From positions 1 to 64,000 of the forward strand of contig LADO01000018.1 of the NCBI GenBank assembly GCA_000961595.1: DNA of 64,000 bases. Reading direction: 5' to 3'. The notes under the pieces are model-generated. The model was not told the DNA's origin. It did no database searches and saw nothing but the letters and a program-made list of their open reading frames with translations. How positions within the stretch are numbered: position 1 is the first letter of the stretch; every line of letters begins with the position of its first letter. A program made the translations under genes and the position numbers. The stretch is from Peptococcaceae bacterium BRH_c4b. GTDB taxonomy: Bacteria; Bacillota; Desulfotomaculia; Desulfotomaculales; Desulfocucumaceae. Shown piece after piece: positions 35,167 to 44,456 of this stretch.

Positions 35167-36587
35167 TGACCGATACACCGAAAGCAAAGAAGGAAATTAA
35201 ACCGACTAAAAACCCTATGCCGGCTCAGGATCCCTTAGTACGGGCCAGGAATTTCAGTGAGGTGGCCACCGGCTATACAAAGGAAATGGCCGTTGACGAA
35301 GCCAAGCGCTGCATGCAGTGCAAAAAGGAGCCCTGCCGCCAGGGGTGCCCGGTGGAGGTATATATTCCCCAGTTTATCAAGCTGGTGGCCGAGGGCAATT
35401 TCCCCGGCGCCGTTGCCAAACTCAAGGAAAAGAACGCACTTCCCGCCGTTTGTGGTAGGGTTTGCCCCCAGGAGGCCCAGTGCGAGAAATACTGCACCCT
35501 GGGCAAAAAATACGAGCCCGTGGGCATTGGACGCATTGAGCGATTTTGCGCGGACTGGGAGCTGAATAGCGGTGTAACTATTCCGGAAGTGGCTCCGTCC
35601 ACCGGATTTAAAGTGGCCGTGGTAGGTTCAGGCCCTGCCGGCCTCACCTGCGCCGCGGATCTTGCCAAACTGGGTCATAAAGTTACCGTTTTCGAGGCTC
35701 TGCATGTGGCCGGCGGAGTGCTGATGTACGGTATTCCCGAGTTTCGTCTGCCCAAAGCAGTGGTGCAGGCCGAGGTGGAGAACCTCAAGAAACTGGGTGT
35801 TGAGATAGAAGTAAACTCTGTGGTGGGTAAATTCTCCACTGTAGATGAACTGATGGAAGAAGGCGGATTTGACGCTGTGTTTATCGGTACAGGCGCCGGA
35901 CTCCCCTACTTTATGAAAATACCCGGCGAAAACCTTTGTGGAGTATACTCCGCCAACGAATTCCTGACCAGGACCAATTTGATGAAGGCGTACAAATTCC
36001 CGGACTGGGATACACCCATCAAAATAGGTAAAAAGGTGGCTGTGCTGGGTGGCGGCAACGTGGCCATGGACGGTGCCCGCACCGCGTTACGCCTGGGTGC
36101 GGATGAGTCATGGATTGTCTACCGCCGCTCGGAAAATGAGCTGCCCGCCCGTCACGAAGAGGTGGAGCACGCCCATGAAGAGGGTGTTAAATTTGCCCTG
36201 CTGACCAGCCCCGTGGAAATTGTCGCAGATGAAAACGGCTGGGTCAAAGGAATGAAATGTATTAAATATGAACTGGGCGAGCCCGATGCCTCCGGACGCC
36301 GCAGCCCCGTTGCCATCCCTGGCTCCGAATATGTGATGGACGTGGACACTGTGGTGGTGGCCATCGGCCAGGGCCCCAACCCGCTGGTGCCCAGGACCAC
36401 CAAGGGACTGGAATGCAACAAGAAGGGCAACATTGTGGCCGACCCGGCCACCGGCGCCACCTCCAAACCTGGCGTTTATGCCGGTGGGGACGTAGTCACC
36501 GGGGCCGCAACCGTTATTCTGGCCATGGGTGCTGGCAAGGTCGGAGCCAGATCCATCAACGAGTATCTCAACAGCAAGAAAGCATAA
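35166..36587 (+). CDS. nfnB: NADPH-dependent bifurcating oxidoreductase, large subunit NfnB (GltA-type)
   Basis: 473 residues. An N-terminal [4Fe-4S] domain (AKRCMQCKKEPCRQGCPVEV, GRVCPQEAQCEKYC) is followed by FAD-binding (GSGPAGLTCAADLAKLGHKV) and NADPH-binding (LGGGNVAMDGARTALRLG) domains, and ends with GVYAGGDVVTGAATVILAMGAGK. This architecture is shared with glutamate synthase small subunits. The pairing with nfnA and the absence of a large GltB gene mark it as NfnB. It carries the bifurcating FAD. Confidence 0.94.
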   Translation: MTDTPKAKKEIKPTKNPMPAQDPLVRARNFSEVATGYTKEMAVDEAKRCMQCKKEPCRQGCPVEVYIPQFIKLVAEGNFPGAVAKLKEKNALPAVCGRVCPQEAQCEKYCTLGKKYEPVGIGRIERFCADWELNSGVTIPEVAPSTGFKVAVVGSGPAGLTCAADLAKLGHKVTVFEALHVAGGVLMYGIPEFRLPKAVVQAEVENLKKLGVEIEVNSVVGKFSTVDELMEEGGFDAVFIGTGAGLPYFMKIPGENLCGVYSANEFLTRTNLMKAYKFPDWDTPIKIGKKVAVLGGGNVAMDGARTALRLGADESWIVYRRSENELPARHEEVEHAHEEGVKFALLTSPVEIVADENGWVKGMKCIKYELGEPDASGRRSPVAIPGSEYVMDVDTVVVAIGQGPNPLVPRTTKGLECNKKGNIVADPATGATSKPGVYAGGDVVTGAATVILAMGAGKVGARSINEYLNSKKA

Positions 36588-36612
36588 TTCAAGTTTACTA
36601 TGCAGTCAGAAT

Positions 36613-36642
36613 CAGGGGTTGCGGGTATTTCCGCAACCCCTG
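36613..36642 (+). terminator. Hairpin after nfnAB
   Basis: A perfect 12-bp GC-rich stem (36613-36624 with 36631-36642) with a 6-nt loop. There is no strong T tract. Confidence 0.65.
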
Positions 36643-36707
36643 CCTGACGGTATATTGTCATATTTAGTGTTATAAAACGGCGGGGGTATTTTTCGGGAGT
36701 AATTTTA

Positions 36708-37922
36708 ATGAAGCTTTTGTCTGTAAGGGAATTAACCCTTTACATAAAAGACATAATGGAAAATGACCGCCTGCTTACCAACCTGTGGGTAAAGGGCGAG
36801 CTGTCCAACTTCAAGCGGGCCTCCAGCGGGCATATGTATTTTACCCTGAAGGACGGTTACAGCTGCATCAGGTCGGTAATGTTCAGTTCCAGGGCCAGAA
36901 CACTGGTTTTTAAGCCGGAAGACGGCATGTCGGTAAGGGTTCGCGGTTACGTTTCACTGTACGAGAGGGACGGCAACTACCAGCTTTACGTACAGGAAAT
37001 GGAGCCGGACGGAGTGGGAGCATTATACCTGGCCTTTGAGCAGTTAAAGGAAAAGCTGTCCCGGGAGGGCATCTTTGATGCCAGGCATAAACAGAGACTT
37101 CCCCTGCTGCCGGGCTGCATCGGCATAGTGACCTCACCTACCGGCGCGGTAATCAGGGACATGGTGAACATCATCGGCAGGAGATGGCCGGGGGTGAAAA
37201 TAGTACTGGTCCCTGTGGCGGTGCAGGGCAACGCCGCACCCGGTGAGGTGGCGGAGGGACTCAGGAAGTTGAACAAACTGGGCGGCGTGGACATTATTAT
37301 CGCCGGCCGGGGCGGGGGTTCCCTGGAGGAACTTTGGGCATTCAACACCGAAATCGTTGCCCGGGCTATTTTCGCCTCCCGCATACCAGTAGTTTCTGCT
37401 GTAGGCCATGAAACCGACTATACCATTGCGGACATGGTGGCGGATCTAAGAGCGCCTACCCCTTCCGCAGCCGCCGAAATGGTGGTGCCGGTAAAAAAGG
37501 AAACGGACAGGTACATCAGCACCCAGCAGGACAGGCTGAGGAGAGCCCTGGATGACTATTTGACACGCTGTCGCGTCAGGCTGGACAGGTACTGCCAGAG
37601 TCCGGTATTTCGCAGGCCGGCGGACAGAATTACCGGCACCAGAAAAATGCACCTGGATTTTCTGAACCGGCGTTTGGAGGACATAATTAAGAACAATATT
37701 AATCGCCACAAAGGCAATCTGGCTACCATAGCCGGTAGGCTTAACGCGTTAAGCCCGCTATCCACTCTGGTGAGGGGATATTCCATCTGCGTGAGCGAGG
37801 AAACCGGGGAAGTTCTGAAAAATGCGTCGGATGCCAGGCCGGGTGACGGCGTAAAGGTACGGCTGCATCGGGGGACGCTGCTCTGCCATATTGAAAAGAC
37901 ATTGCCGGAAAGCGATTTATGA
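36708..37922 (+). CDS. xseA: Exodeoxyribonuclease VII large subunit
   Basis: 404 residues. An N-terminal OB fold (LWVKGELSNFKRASSGHMYFTLKD) and a catalytic domain (GCIGIVTSPTGAVIRDMVNI, IAGRGGGSLEELWAFN, PVVSAVGHETDYTIADMVADLRAPTPSAAAE), then a coiled-coil. It degrades single-stranded DNA with XseB, which is here about 6 kb downstream because accessory genes lie between the two. Confidence 0.95.
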   Translation: MKLLSVRELTLYIKDIMENDRLLTNLWVKGELSNFKRASSGHMYFTLKDGYSCIRSVMFSSRARTLVFKPEDGMSVRVRGYVSLYERDGNYQLYVQEMEPDGVGALYLAFEQLKEKLSREGIFDARHKQRLPLLPGCIGIVTSPTGAVIRDMVNIIGRRWPGVKIVLVPVAVQGNAAPGEVAEGLRKLNKLGGVDIIIAGRGGGSLEELWAFNTEIVARAIFASRIPVVSAVGHETDYTIADMVADLRAPTPSAAAEMVVPVKKETDRYISTQQDRLRRALDDYLTRCRVRLDRYCQSPVFRRPADRITGTRKMHLDFLNRRLEDIIKNNINRHKGNLATIAGRLNALSPLSTLVRGYSICVSEETGEVLKNASDARPGDGVKVRLHRGTLLCHIEKTLPESDL

Positions 37923-37993
37923 GAAGATATACATTATTACAGCCAAGTAAGGTAGACATTTAAATAAATATTTACTGGGGAGGAATGAGAAAA

Positions 37994-38848
37994 ATGGCTA
38001 CATTGATTGATGGCAAAAAAGTAGCTGCATCTATCAGGGAAGAGGTCAAAGCCGAAGTTGCCCAGCTAAGGGAGAAGGGGATCGCTCCCAAACTTTCCGT
38101 GGTGCTGGCCGGGGACGATCCCGCCTCGGTGGTTTATGCCAGATCTAAAGAGAAGTCCTGCTCCAACATAGGCATCGATTTTGAACTGTTCACTTTGCCC
38201 GGCACCGCTTCCGAAGATGAAGTGCTGGTACTGGTGGACAAACTCAACAAAGACGATAAAGTGCACGGAATTATGATTGAGCTTCCGCTGCCCAAGCACA
38301 TGGACAAGAAGAAAATACTGGAAGCCGTTGACCCCAAAAAGGACGTTGACGGTGTTCACCCCATCAACCGCGGTTACATTCTTAGTGGCGGCGAGGGACT
38401 GTTCCCGGCCACCCCGGAAAGCTGCATCGAAATTATGCTGCGCAGCGGCATTGAACTGAAGGGCAAAAACACCGTTATTGTCGGCCGCGGCGAGACCGTA
38501 GGCAAGCCCCTGGTTTTCATGTTGCTGAATCAGAACGCTACCATCACCGTATGCCATACCAAGACCGTCGATTTAGCCTATCATACCAAACAGGCCGATA
38601 TTATCGTGGCTGCAGTGGGCCGGGCTAAAATGATCAAGGCTGATATGATCAAGCCGGGCGCAGTTGTGGTTGACGCCGGTATCAACGCAGTTGAGGGCGG
38701 CGGTATCTGCGGCGACGTGGACTTTGAAAACGCCGAAAAAGTGGCCGGAGCCATTTCACCCGTTCCCGGCGGCGTGGGCAGCCTCACCACGGTACTGATT
38801 CAGAGGAACGTGCTGAAGGCTATCAAGCTGCAGCAAAAGAATAAATAA
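37994..38848 (+). CDS. folD: Methylenetetrahydrofolate dehydrogenase / methenyl-THF cyclohydrolase FolD
   Basis: 284 residues from the ATG at 37994, with GGGGAGG upstream at a proper distance; an ATG at 37985 is too close to it. The bifunctional enzyme links methylene-, methenyl- and formyl-THF. Motifs: VVYARSKEKSCSNIGI, IELPLPKHMD, DPKKDVDGVHP, VGRGETVGKPL and PGGVGSLTTVLI. It is paired with fchA 16 bp later, which fits the methyl branch of the acetyl-CoA pathway or purine C1 metabolism. Confidence 0.95.
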   Translation: MATLIDGKKVAASIREEVKAEVAQLREKGIAPKLSVVLAGDDPASVVYARSKEKSCSNIGIDFELFTLPGTASEDEVLVLVDKLNKDDKVHGIMIELPLPKHMDKKKILEAVDPKKDVDGVHPINRGYILSGGEGLFPATPESCIEIMLRSGIELKGKNTVIVGRGETVGKPLVFMLLNQNATITVCHTKTVDLAYHTKQADIIVAAVGRAKMIKADMIKPGAVVVDAGINAVEGGGICGDVDFENAEKVAGAISPVPGGVGSLTTVLIQRNVLKAIKLQQKNK

Positions 38849-38864
38849 AGGGGAGTGTTTATAT

Positions 38865-39497
38865 ATGAGTGATATGTTCGATCAAACCTTTCGCAAGGTT
38901 CTGGCCGTGTCCGCCTCTGACGCTCCCACCCCGGGCGGCGGCAGCGTTTCGGCCATGGTAGGCACCCTGGGTGTAGCCATGACCGCCATGGTAGGTAACC
39001 TCACCATCGGCAAGCCCAAATATGTTGAGGTGGAGCCCGAGGTCAAGGAAATCACTGCCAAGGCCTACTATATTATCAACCGTCTGGAGAAGCTGGTGGC
39101 TGCCGATATCGCCGCCTTTGGTAAATTCATGGATGTATACAGACTGCCCAAAAACACAGACGAGGAGAAGGCCAAGCGTGAAGAGGCCATGCAAAAGGCC
39201 CTGAAAACCGCCACCAACGAGCCCATGGAAATCGCCCGGACTCTGCTTGAAGCCCTGGTGGTAACCGAGCAGCTGTCCAAGATAGGGAATACCATGGCCA
39301 TAAGTGACGCCGGCGTAGCCGCCTACGTTTGCGAAGCCGCCATCAACTCCGTGCTGCTCAGCGCCGACATCAACATCCCCATGGTCAAGGATCAGGATTT
39401 TGTTAACGGCGTAGTGGCGGAGAAGAATAAAATAGTAGCTGAAGCCAAGCGGCTCAAGGATCTGGCCGTGGCAACGGTGAATGAGAGAATGAAATAA
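38865..39497 (+). CDS. fchA: Cyclodeaminase/cyclohydrolase family protein
   Basis: 210 residues, all helical. TPGGGSVSAMVGTLGVAMTAMV near the N-terminus is the family signature. The family contains formimidoyl-THF cyclodeaminase and methenyl-THF cyclohydrolase (FchA). Next to folD it most likely acts as the second cyclohydrolase of the methyl branch or in glycine/histidine-derived C1 entry. Confidence 0.9.
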   Translation: MSDMFDQTFRKVLAVSASDAPTPGGGSVSAMVGTLGVAMTAMVGNLTIGKPKYVEVEPEVKEITAKAYYIINRLEKLVAADIAAFGKFMDVYRLPKNTDEEKAKREEAMQKALKTATNEPMEIARTLLEALVVTEQLSKIGNTMAISDAGVAAYVCEAAINSVLLSADINIPMVKDQDFVNGVVAEKNKIVAEAKRLKDLAVATVNERMK

Positions 39498-39521
39498 ATT
39501 TAAAAGTAATAAGTCTGAACG

Positions 39522-39560
39522 AAAACAAGGGGCTCCCCGCTGGAGAGCCCCTTGTTTTTT
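39522..39560 (+). terminator. Terminator after fchA
   Basis: A stem of about 13 bp (AAAACAAGGGGCT and its complement) with a short loop and a T run. Confidence 0.92.
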
Positions 39561-40025
39561 AGTTTCGGCCCAACATATAAGAAGAAGCCATGAACCCCCC
39601 GGCCTCCTTTACATATTAACACCTTATGCCAAATCTTTATTTAAACGTAAAACTCAATAATTACAGGCTACTTACCAAAATATTACATTTTTATTAAAAG
39701 TATTTATTGTATTGAATTTAATAAAACCTTAAGCTTTTAGTAAATTTATGTTAAGATTTCTTTTCTATAATGCAACTATGATAATATAATTCAATATAGT
39801 TGGCTGGCGGATGCAGAGCTCCGGTTGGAGAAGTTCGAACTGGTGGATCTCTCCATGCTTGAAACGGACGAAGAGAAAACTGTCACAATTTGACCCATGA
39901 ATACATAAAGAACAGCGGATTTTTTCGGTCTGTGTTCTTGCTTTATTTTTAAATCGACAAAATACGACAATATGTATAAAATAAGTATAATGCTTAATAA
40001 ATATTTATGAAAGGGGGCAAATATA
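39561..40025. other. AT-rich intergenic region before the chemoreceptor gene
   Basis: It contains a GC-richer coding remnant (39801-39893), an AAGAACAG/CTGTGTTCTT hairpin (about 39908-39940), and AT-rich promoter-like sequence (TATAAT-like at about 39979-39995) before the AAAGGGGGCAA ribosome-binding region of the next gene. No complete gene is seen. Confidence 0.5.
39801..39893 (+). pseudogene. C-terminal coding remnant
   Basis: Thirty open codons without a start, ending in TGA (WLADAELRLEKFELVDL, then acidic). GC content and codon use differ from the AT-rich surroundings, so it looks like the tail of a lost gene. The family is not recognised. Confidence 0.35.
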
Positions 40026-41210
40026 ATGATTTCTATTTTTACCTCTGCTCATTCAAAAAGAAATGCTATTGAAGAAGAAAGCAAGGCGAGAGCTGATTTT
40101 ATGGCTGCCATTGCTAGTTTCTCTCTTGCTCACAATGAACTAATTGCATTCAGTGCTTCTTTACAAGTTCAGGAGATTGCCCAAAAGGCAGCTGATTTAG
40201 CGGCCATGGCCGAAGAAATGTCCGCAACGGCTGAAGAAACATCAGCGTCAACTCAACAAATCAGTGCCGGAATGCAGATGGTAAAAGCGGGCGAGCAGGA
40301 AAGCTGTATAAAGACAAACACTTTTGCTGAACTGGCGAAAGATGCAGGATTAATTCTTAATAATATGGTAGGCACTGTAAACCAATTGGTGGATCAGATT
40401 GAAGTTATAGATCGCATAAGTAAGAATGTTTCTGAGATCGCCGACCAGACAAACCTATTATCTCTAAATGCTGCAATCGAAGCCGCACGCGCTGGCGATC
40501 ACGGTAGGGGGTTTTCGGTGGTGGCAGAAGAAGTTCGTAAACTGGCTGACCAAACCAAGATTGCAGTAAAAGAAGTAAAAAGTATATCTGACCAGATGAA
40601 TTCAAAAGCTATAAATACTGTTGAAGCAGTGGCAAGTGTAAAGCAAACTTTTGGGCAATATATAGCTGACACCACAATAGTTTCCGAGATAATGCATGAA
40701 AACATGAGGTTGGTTGAGGAATCTGCCAACACAGTAGATAACATAGCAAAGGCAACCCAGCAGCAGGCGTTAGCTACTGAAAATCTGGCGAAAGTTTCCG
40801 AAGAACTGTTGGCCGGCGTGGATTTCGGTGATGCTATAAAGGCTGAGGCAAAAAATTTGAGTACGGTCATTAACCCATACATAAAGTTATCAGAGAGTAA
40901 CCTGCTTTTGAGTATCCTCGCTGCCAGACTAAATGATCACGCCAATTTCTTGAGAAACCTTACTGAAAACGCTGGAAAAGGCTTGAAAACAAACAACCAC
41001 AAAGAATGTGCCTTTGGTAAGTGGTATGAGAAAGAATATGAAAAATATAAAAATATTAAGGAATTTGTAGCTATAGACGAGCCTCACAGGCGATTCCATG
41101 ATGCTGCTGAAGCCATCTCCAAGACGCCTAGCCTGGTTAATATCGAAAAAATTCTTAAAGCTTCAGTAGATATTCTAGACTCTTTCCTAAAGCTATCTAT
41201 GGCAATCTAA
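40026..41210 (+). CDS. Soluble chemoreceptor (MCP) with C-terminal CZB zinc-binding domain
   Basis: 394 residues without membrane segments. The signalling hairpin tip is [20 protein letters not shown] followed by [18 protein letters not shown]. The C-terminal 110 residues fit a chemoreceptor zinc-binding (CZB) domain: His in [18 protein letters not shown], and two His in [14 protein letters not shown] receptors sense zinc or oxidants such as hypochlorous acid and feed CheA. There are no che genes nearby. Start ATG after AAAGGGGG. The gene is more AT-rich than the folate and isoprenoid genes on either side, suggesting an insertion into the conserved block. Confidence 0.9.
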   Translation: MISIFTSAHSKRNAIEEESKARADFMAAIASFSLAHNELIAFSASLQVQEIAQKAADLAAMAEEMSATAEETSASTQQISAGMQMVKAGEQESCIKTNTFAELAKDAGLILNNMVGTVNQLVDQIEVIDRISKNVSEIADQTNLLSLNAAIEAARAGDHGRGFSVVAEEVRKLADQTKIAVKEVKSISDQMNSKAINTVEAVASVKQTFGQYIADTTIVSEIMHENMRLVEESANTVDNIAKATQQQALATENLAKVSEELLAGVDFGDAIKAEAKNLSTVINPYIKLSESNLLLSILAARLNDHANFLRNLTENAGKGLKTNNHKECAFGKWYEKEYEKYKNIKEFVAIDEPHRRFHDAAEAISKTPSLVNIEKILKASVDILDSFLKLSMAI

Positions 41211-41325
41211 ATGCAGGGATGCTAGGTCAATTCAGAAATTGTTCTTGAAGGGAGCAATCGGAAGTTTCGCTCGAAGAAAAGGCTCAACTCGGGATATTCG
41301 CTGCCTGTATAATAAGTCTTGCATA

Positions 41326-41359
41326 AAAACGAGGGCTCCCGCCGGGGAGCCCTCGTTTT
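41326..41359 (+). terminator. Terminator after the chemoreceptor gene
   Basis: A perfect stem of about 15 bp (AAAACGAGGGCTCCC and its complement) with a short loop, ending in TTTT. Confidence 0.9.
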
Positions 41360-41558
41360 ATATTCGAGTGAAATCGGAATGACTAGCACGACAATAATAT
41401 ACTACCGGTTGCGGAGGGAAAATGTATTCAGCTTGGAGAGGGCTTTTTCTACCATATAAACATCACCTGTTTACTGATTCTATTTTTTTCCTGTCCATCC
41501 TTCTTTCATCCATTCATCCAGGGTTAATTTTTATATCTTTAATTATAACTCATACCAT
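41360..41558. other. Intergenic region downstream of the methyltransferase gene
   Basis: No supported gene. A 17-codon minus-strand frame (41402-41455, MVEKALSKLNTFSLRNR) has AGGTGATG ahead of its ATG, but it is too short to call. Confidence 0.3.
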
Positions 41559-42278
41559 CTACTTTGCCGCGCCGCTGCCTTTCACGCATACGTAAACATT
41601 AATGCAGTTTTCCATCTGATATATATTTTCTATAACAAAACCTGCCCTGGTGAGCATGCCTTCCATAACCCAGTCAAGGGTGGAGTATTCGTCCCGAATG
41701 TGCCTTTCGACGTTGGCAGCAAATCCCTCGTCGGCCATTTTTTTTATGCCGTCTATCCAGCTGGTAAAATATTCTTCATAGTTTTCCACCGCAGAGGAAA
41801 AGACCACATCCCGCAAATAAAATTTTCCGCCTGTTTTCAGCATCCCGTATATGTTGCGCAGGGCCGTGAACTTCCAGAAGTCGGGTAGATGATGAAGGGC
41901 CAATTGGGTAACCACGGCATCCAGTGGTTCATCCCGGTGTTCGTAGGTCAGAAATCCGGCCTGATGATAGGTTATATTGCCCTGACCCCGGGATTCAGCT
42001 TTTTGCCTGGCGTAATCCAGCATAACTGCTGAAATGTCCAGGGCGTAAATTTTTTTGCATTTTCCGGCGGCGGCTATGGCGAATTCTCCGGTGCCAGTGC
42101 CAAATTCCAATACAGTATGGCCGGGACCTGTATTAATGGCGTTCAGAATATGTTCAATTTCCTTTTTGACGTCCCTTATTTTCTGCATGCGCCGGTCGTA
42201 TTCCCGCACCTCATCGATGCTGAAGTAGTCGGTGCCTATTTGGCGCATTTCATTATATACCCATGGCTGGTTCAGCAT
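41559..42278 (-). CDS. Class I SAM-dependent methyltransferase
   Basis: 239 residues with GAGGGGG before the ATG. The SAM-binding motif I is VLEFGTGTGEFAIAAA, with Asp in IYALDIS and the post-motif TQLALHHLPDF. The N-terminus (NEMRQIGTDYFSIDEV) and C-terminus are unspecific. The substrate is unknown. It is 69 bp downstream of a regulator on the same strand and may be co-transcribed with it. Confidence 0.85.
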   Translation of the reverse strand: MLNQPWVYNEMRQIGTDYFSIDEVREYDRRMQKIRDVKKEIEHILNAINTGPGHTVLEFGTGTGEFAIAAAGKCKKIYALDISAVMLDYARQKAESRGQGNITYHQAGFLTYEHRDEPLDAVVTQLALHHLPDFWKFTALRNIYGMLKTGGKFYLRDVVFSSAVENYEEYFTSWIDGIKKMADEGFAANVERHIRDEYSTLDWVMEGMLTRAGFVIENIYQMENCINVYVCVKGSGAAK

Positions 42279-42347
42279 TTTATAACCCCCTCATATTTAA
42301 TATAGATTAACAGTATTACCTCACAGTAAACCTGTAGGGTATAAAAA

Positions 42348-42899
42348 TCACGGGCATATTATGGATAGGTATTCTACCTTTTGCCCCGGCAAAGGGAGCG
42401 GGCCGTGGATATTTTCCGCATTGAAATATAGGGCATCACCTTCGGAAATAAAGTGCTTTTCATTCCCGTAAAGATAATTCATACTTCCCTCCAGCACCAG
42501 GATAAATTCATGACCCGGGTGGTTGTAAAATTTGCTTTTATAGCCGCCATTACCGTCTATGGTAACCATCAGCGGCTCAATTTTTTGCCTGTAATAGCCG
42601 CTAACCAGTGATTCAATAATCGGCCCGCTGGTGTGGCTTTCGGGGTTTAAGCGGATTCTCTGTTCCTTCCTCACAATTTTAATCTGGTAAGTATCAGAAG
42701 GAACAAAAAGGTCACCCAGGGATACACCCAAAGCCCCGGCTACCTTGACCAGGGTGGAAACCGGAGGGGAAACTTTATTGTTCTCAATCTTGGAAATAAG
42801 CCCCTTGGTGAAGCCCGTCCTGTTAGCCACTTCTTCCAGGGTGAAGCCTTTTTCCATCCTTATTTTTTTAATCCTCTGAGCGATTAGCGTCTCTTCCAT
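42348..42899 (-). CDS. XRE-family regulator with C-terminal cupin domain
   Basis: 183 residues from the ATG at 42897-42899 (GGCAGGTG ahead). The frame continues upstream without a better start. An N-terminal HTH_3 domain (IAQRIKKIRMEKGFTLEEV, TGFTKGLISKIENNKVSPPV) is joined to a cupin fold (YNHPGHEFILVLEGSMNYLYG). This PuuR/MerR-like arrangement is common in regulators of amino-acid, polyamine or methyl-group metabolism. It may control the adjacent methyltransferase gene. Confidence 0.88.
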   Translation of the reverse strand: MEETLIAQRIKKIRMEKGFTLEEVANRTGFTKGLISKIENNKVSPPVSTLVKVAGALGVSLGDLFVPSDTYQIKIVRKEQRIRLNPESHTSGPIIESLVSGYYRQKIEPLMVTIDGNGGYKSKFYNHPGHEFILVLEGSMNYLYGNEKHFISEGDALYFNAENIHGPLPLPGQKVEYLSIICP

Positions 42900-43075
42900 G
42901 CCAGCACCTGCCATGTATTTATAGGAAACATTGTAAACCGTGAATAAACCAGGCGTCAAGTGGCAATTTAGTATTTGGAATAACATTCCGTGGCAGGGAT
43001 AAAAATATTACCATTTATAAAGTTGTTATTGTATAATTTACCATAATATAAACGAATTTCACCGGGGTGCAGATT

Positions 43076-44020
43076 ATGATGACAGGGGCCCGCTATAACG
43101 TTTATTCCGAACATCTCGCCCGCAAATTTGGCGGCAAGGTTTACAAACTTCCAGTTAATTTGCCGGGAACCTGCCCGAATCGGGACGGCAAAGTGGGCCA
43201 AGGCGGGTGTATTTTTTGCGACGGGGAAGGCTCGGGCTTTCAGTGCCTGCCCAATTCATACTCAGTAAGCAGGCAATTGGAGGAAAACAGAGAATACTTT
43301 AAGAAAAGATTTAACGCCAATAAATATATCGCCTATTTTCAGGCCTTCACCAATACCTATGTTTCATTTGAGCAGTTTAGGGAGAACATACTGGCCGCTT
43401 GCCGGGAGGATATAGTTGGTATTTCTGTATCCACGCGGCCGGACTGCCTCAACGATCAATACCTTGACTTTTTACTGGAAGTGAAGAATGAAAAAGAACT
43501 GGACATAAATATAGAACTGGGTCTACAGACGGTCAACTACCATACCCTGCTAAAGATCAACCGTGGACATACCCTGGCGGAATTTGTGGATGCGGTGCTG
43601 ATGACCCACCAGAGGGGATTCGATGTCTGCGCTCATTTGATACTCAACCTGCCCGGGGATGATAGGATAGACGTGGTGGAAAATGCCAAGCTACTATCCG
43701 CCCTGAGAGTGAAGTATGTGAAACTGCATTCCCTCTACGTGGTTGAAGGCACCGTGCTGGGAGAAATGTTCAAGCGCGGTGAGATAGAAATGATCACCAT
43801 GGATGAATATGTCCGGAGGGTTATTACCTTCATGGAGTACCTGGACCCGGGCATGGTTATACAGAGACTGGTGGGGAAGGGGCCGGCGGAAAGCCTGCTG
43901 TTTTCCAACTGGGGCGTTAGCTGGTGGAAAATTAAACAGATGATTGAGGAAAAGATGGAGGAAATGGATATTCGTCAGGGTAGCCGGTTTAATTACCTGA
44001 ACGGCAGCGCCCTCAGGTAG
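43076..44020 (+). CDS. ytqA: TIGR01212-family radical SAM protein (YtqA-like)
   Basis: 314 residues from the ATG at 43076 (CCGGGGTG upstream). Its cysteine motif for the radical SAM cluster is of the CPNRDG...GCIFC type. Typical stretches: FQAFTNTYVSFEQFRENI, STRPDCLNDQYLDFL, ELGLQTVNYHTLLKINRGH. Its biochemical role is not established. In B. subtilis ytqA adjoins ytqB; here the ytqB homolog is 6.6 kb away. A TTACCA-16-TATAAT promoter candidate lies at 43009-43036. Confidence 0.9.
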   Translation: MMTGARYNVYSEHLARKFGGKVYKLPVNLPGTCPNRDGKVGQGGCIFCDGEGSGFQCLPNSYSVSRQLEENREYFKKRFNANKYIAYFQAFTNTYVSFEQFRENILAACREDIVGISVSTRPDCLNDQYLDFLLEVKNEKELDINIELGLQTVNYHTLLKINRGHTLAEFVDAVLMTHQRGFDVCAHLILNLPGDDRIDVVENAKLLSALRVKYVKLHSLYVVEGTVLGEMFKRGEIEMITMDEYVRRVITFMEYLDPGMVIQRLVGKGPAESLLFSNWGVSWWKIKQMIEEKMEEMDIRQGSRFNYLNGSALR

Positions 44021-44061
44021 AGTTCCTTTTTATGTAAAATTGTTCATACTGCGGAGGTTTT

Positions 44062-44295
44062 ATGAAAACCAAAAAGCAAACCTTTGAAGACGCCCTAACC
44101 AAGCTGGAAGAAGTTGTCCGCGAACTGGAAGACGGTAACATCACCCTGGAGAAATCTCTGGCGCTGTTTGCCGAGGGCATTACTTTGAGCAAATTTTGCC
44201 ACCGGGCGCTGGGAGAGGCGGAAACCCGTATAGCGGTGCTCACAGAGGATAAAAACGGCGAGCTTTTCTTGAAAGAATTGCCGTCCAGGGAGTAA
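44062..44295 (+). CDS. xseB: Exodeoxyribonuclease VII small subunit
   Basis: 77 residues, helical: TFEDALTKLEEVVRELEDGN and LEKSLALFAEGITLSKFCH are the family signature. It binds XseA in the exonuclease VII complex. It is followed by a 7-bp-periodic repeat region and ispA. Confidence 0.92.
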   Translation: MKTKKQTFEDALTKLEEVVRELEDGNITLEKSLALFAEGITLSKFCHRALGEAETRIAVLTEDKNGELFLKELPSRE

Positions 44296-44392
44296 AATAT
44301 CAGGTAAATGCTAAAATCATTTCTTACTATCCTTGTAGTCAGAATTCAGCAGTCAGTATCTTTTAAAGTCCAAAGTATAATGTTTCAGGCTT

Positions 44393-44431
44393 TCATTGAC
44401 TTTTGACCTTTGACTTTTGACATTAGACTTT
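44393..44431 (+). repeat. 7-bp periodic repeats upstream of ispA
   Basis: Successive heptamers TTTTGAC, CTTTGAC, TTTTGAC, ATTAGAC and related units, in phase, immediately before the ispA region. A related array is at 48841-48925 before tlyA. Confidence 0.75.
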
Positions 44432-44456
44432 TATGCGCAGTCTGGAGGGACCAAAT

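Noticed and set aside
34366-35187. Long minus-strand frame opposite nfnA
   Set aside because: Shadow of a GC-rich gene; nfnA on the plus strand has clear motifs.
44393-44431. CRISPR array
   Set aside because: Units are 7 bp in direct succession without spacers; not CRISPR.
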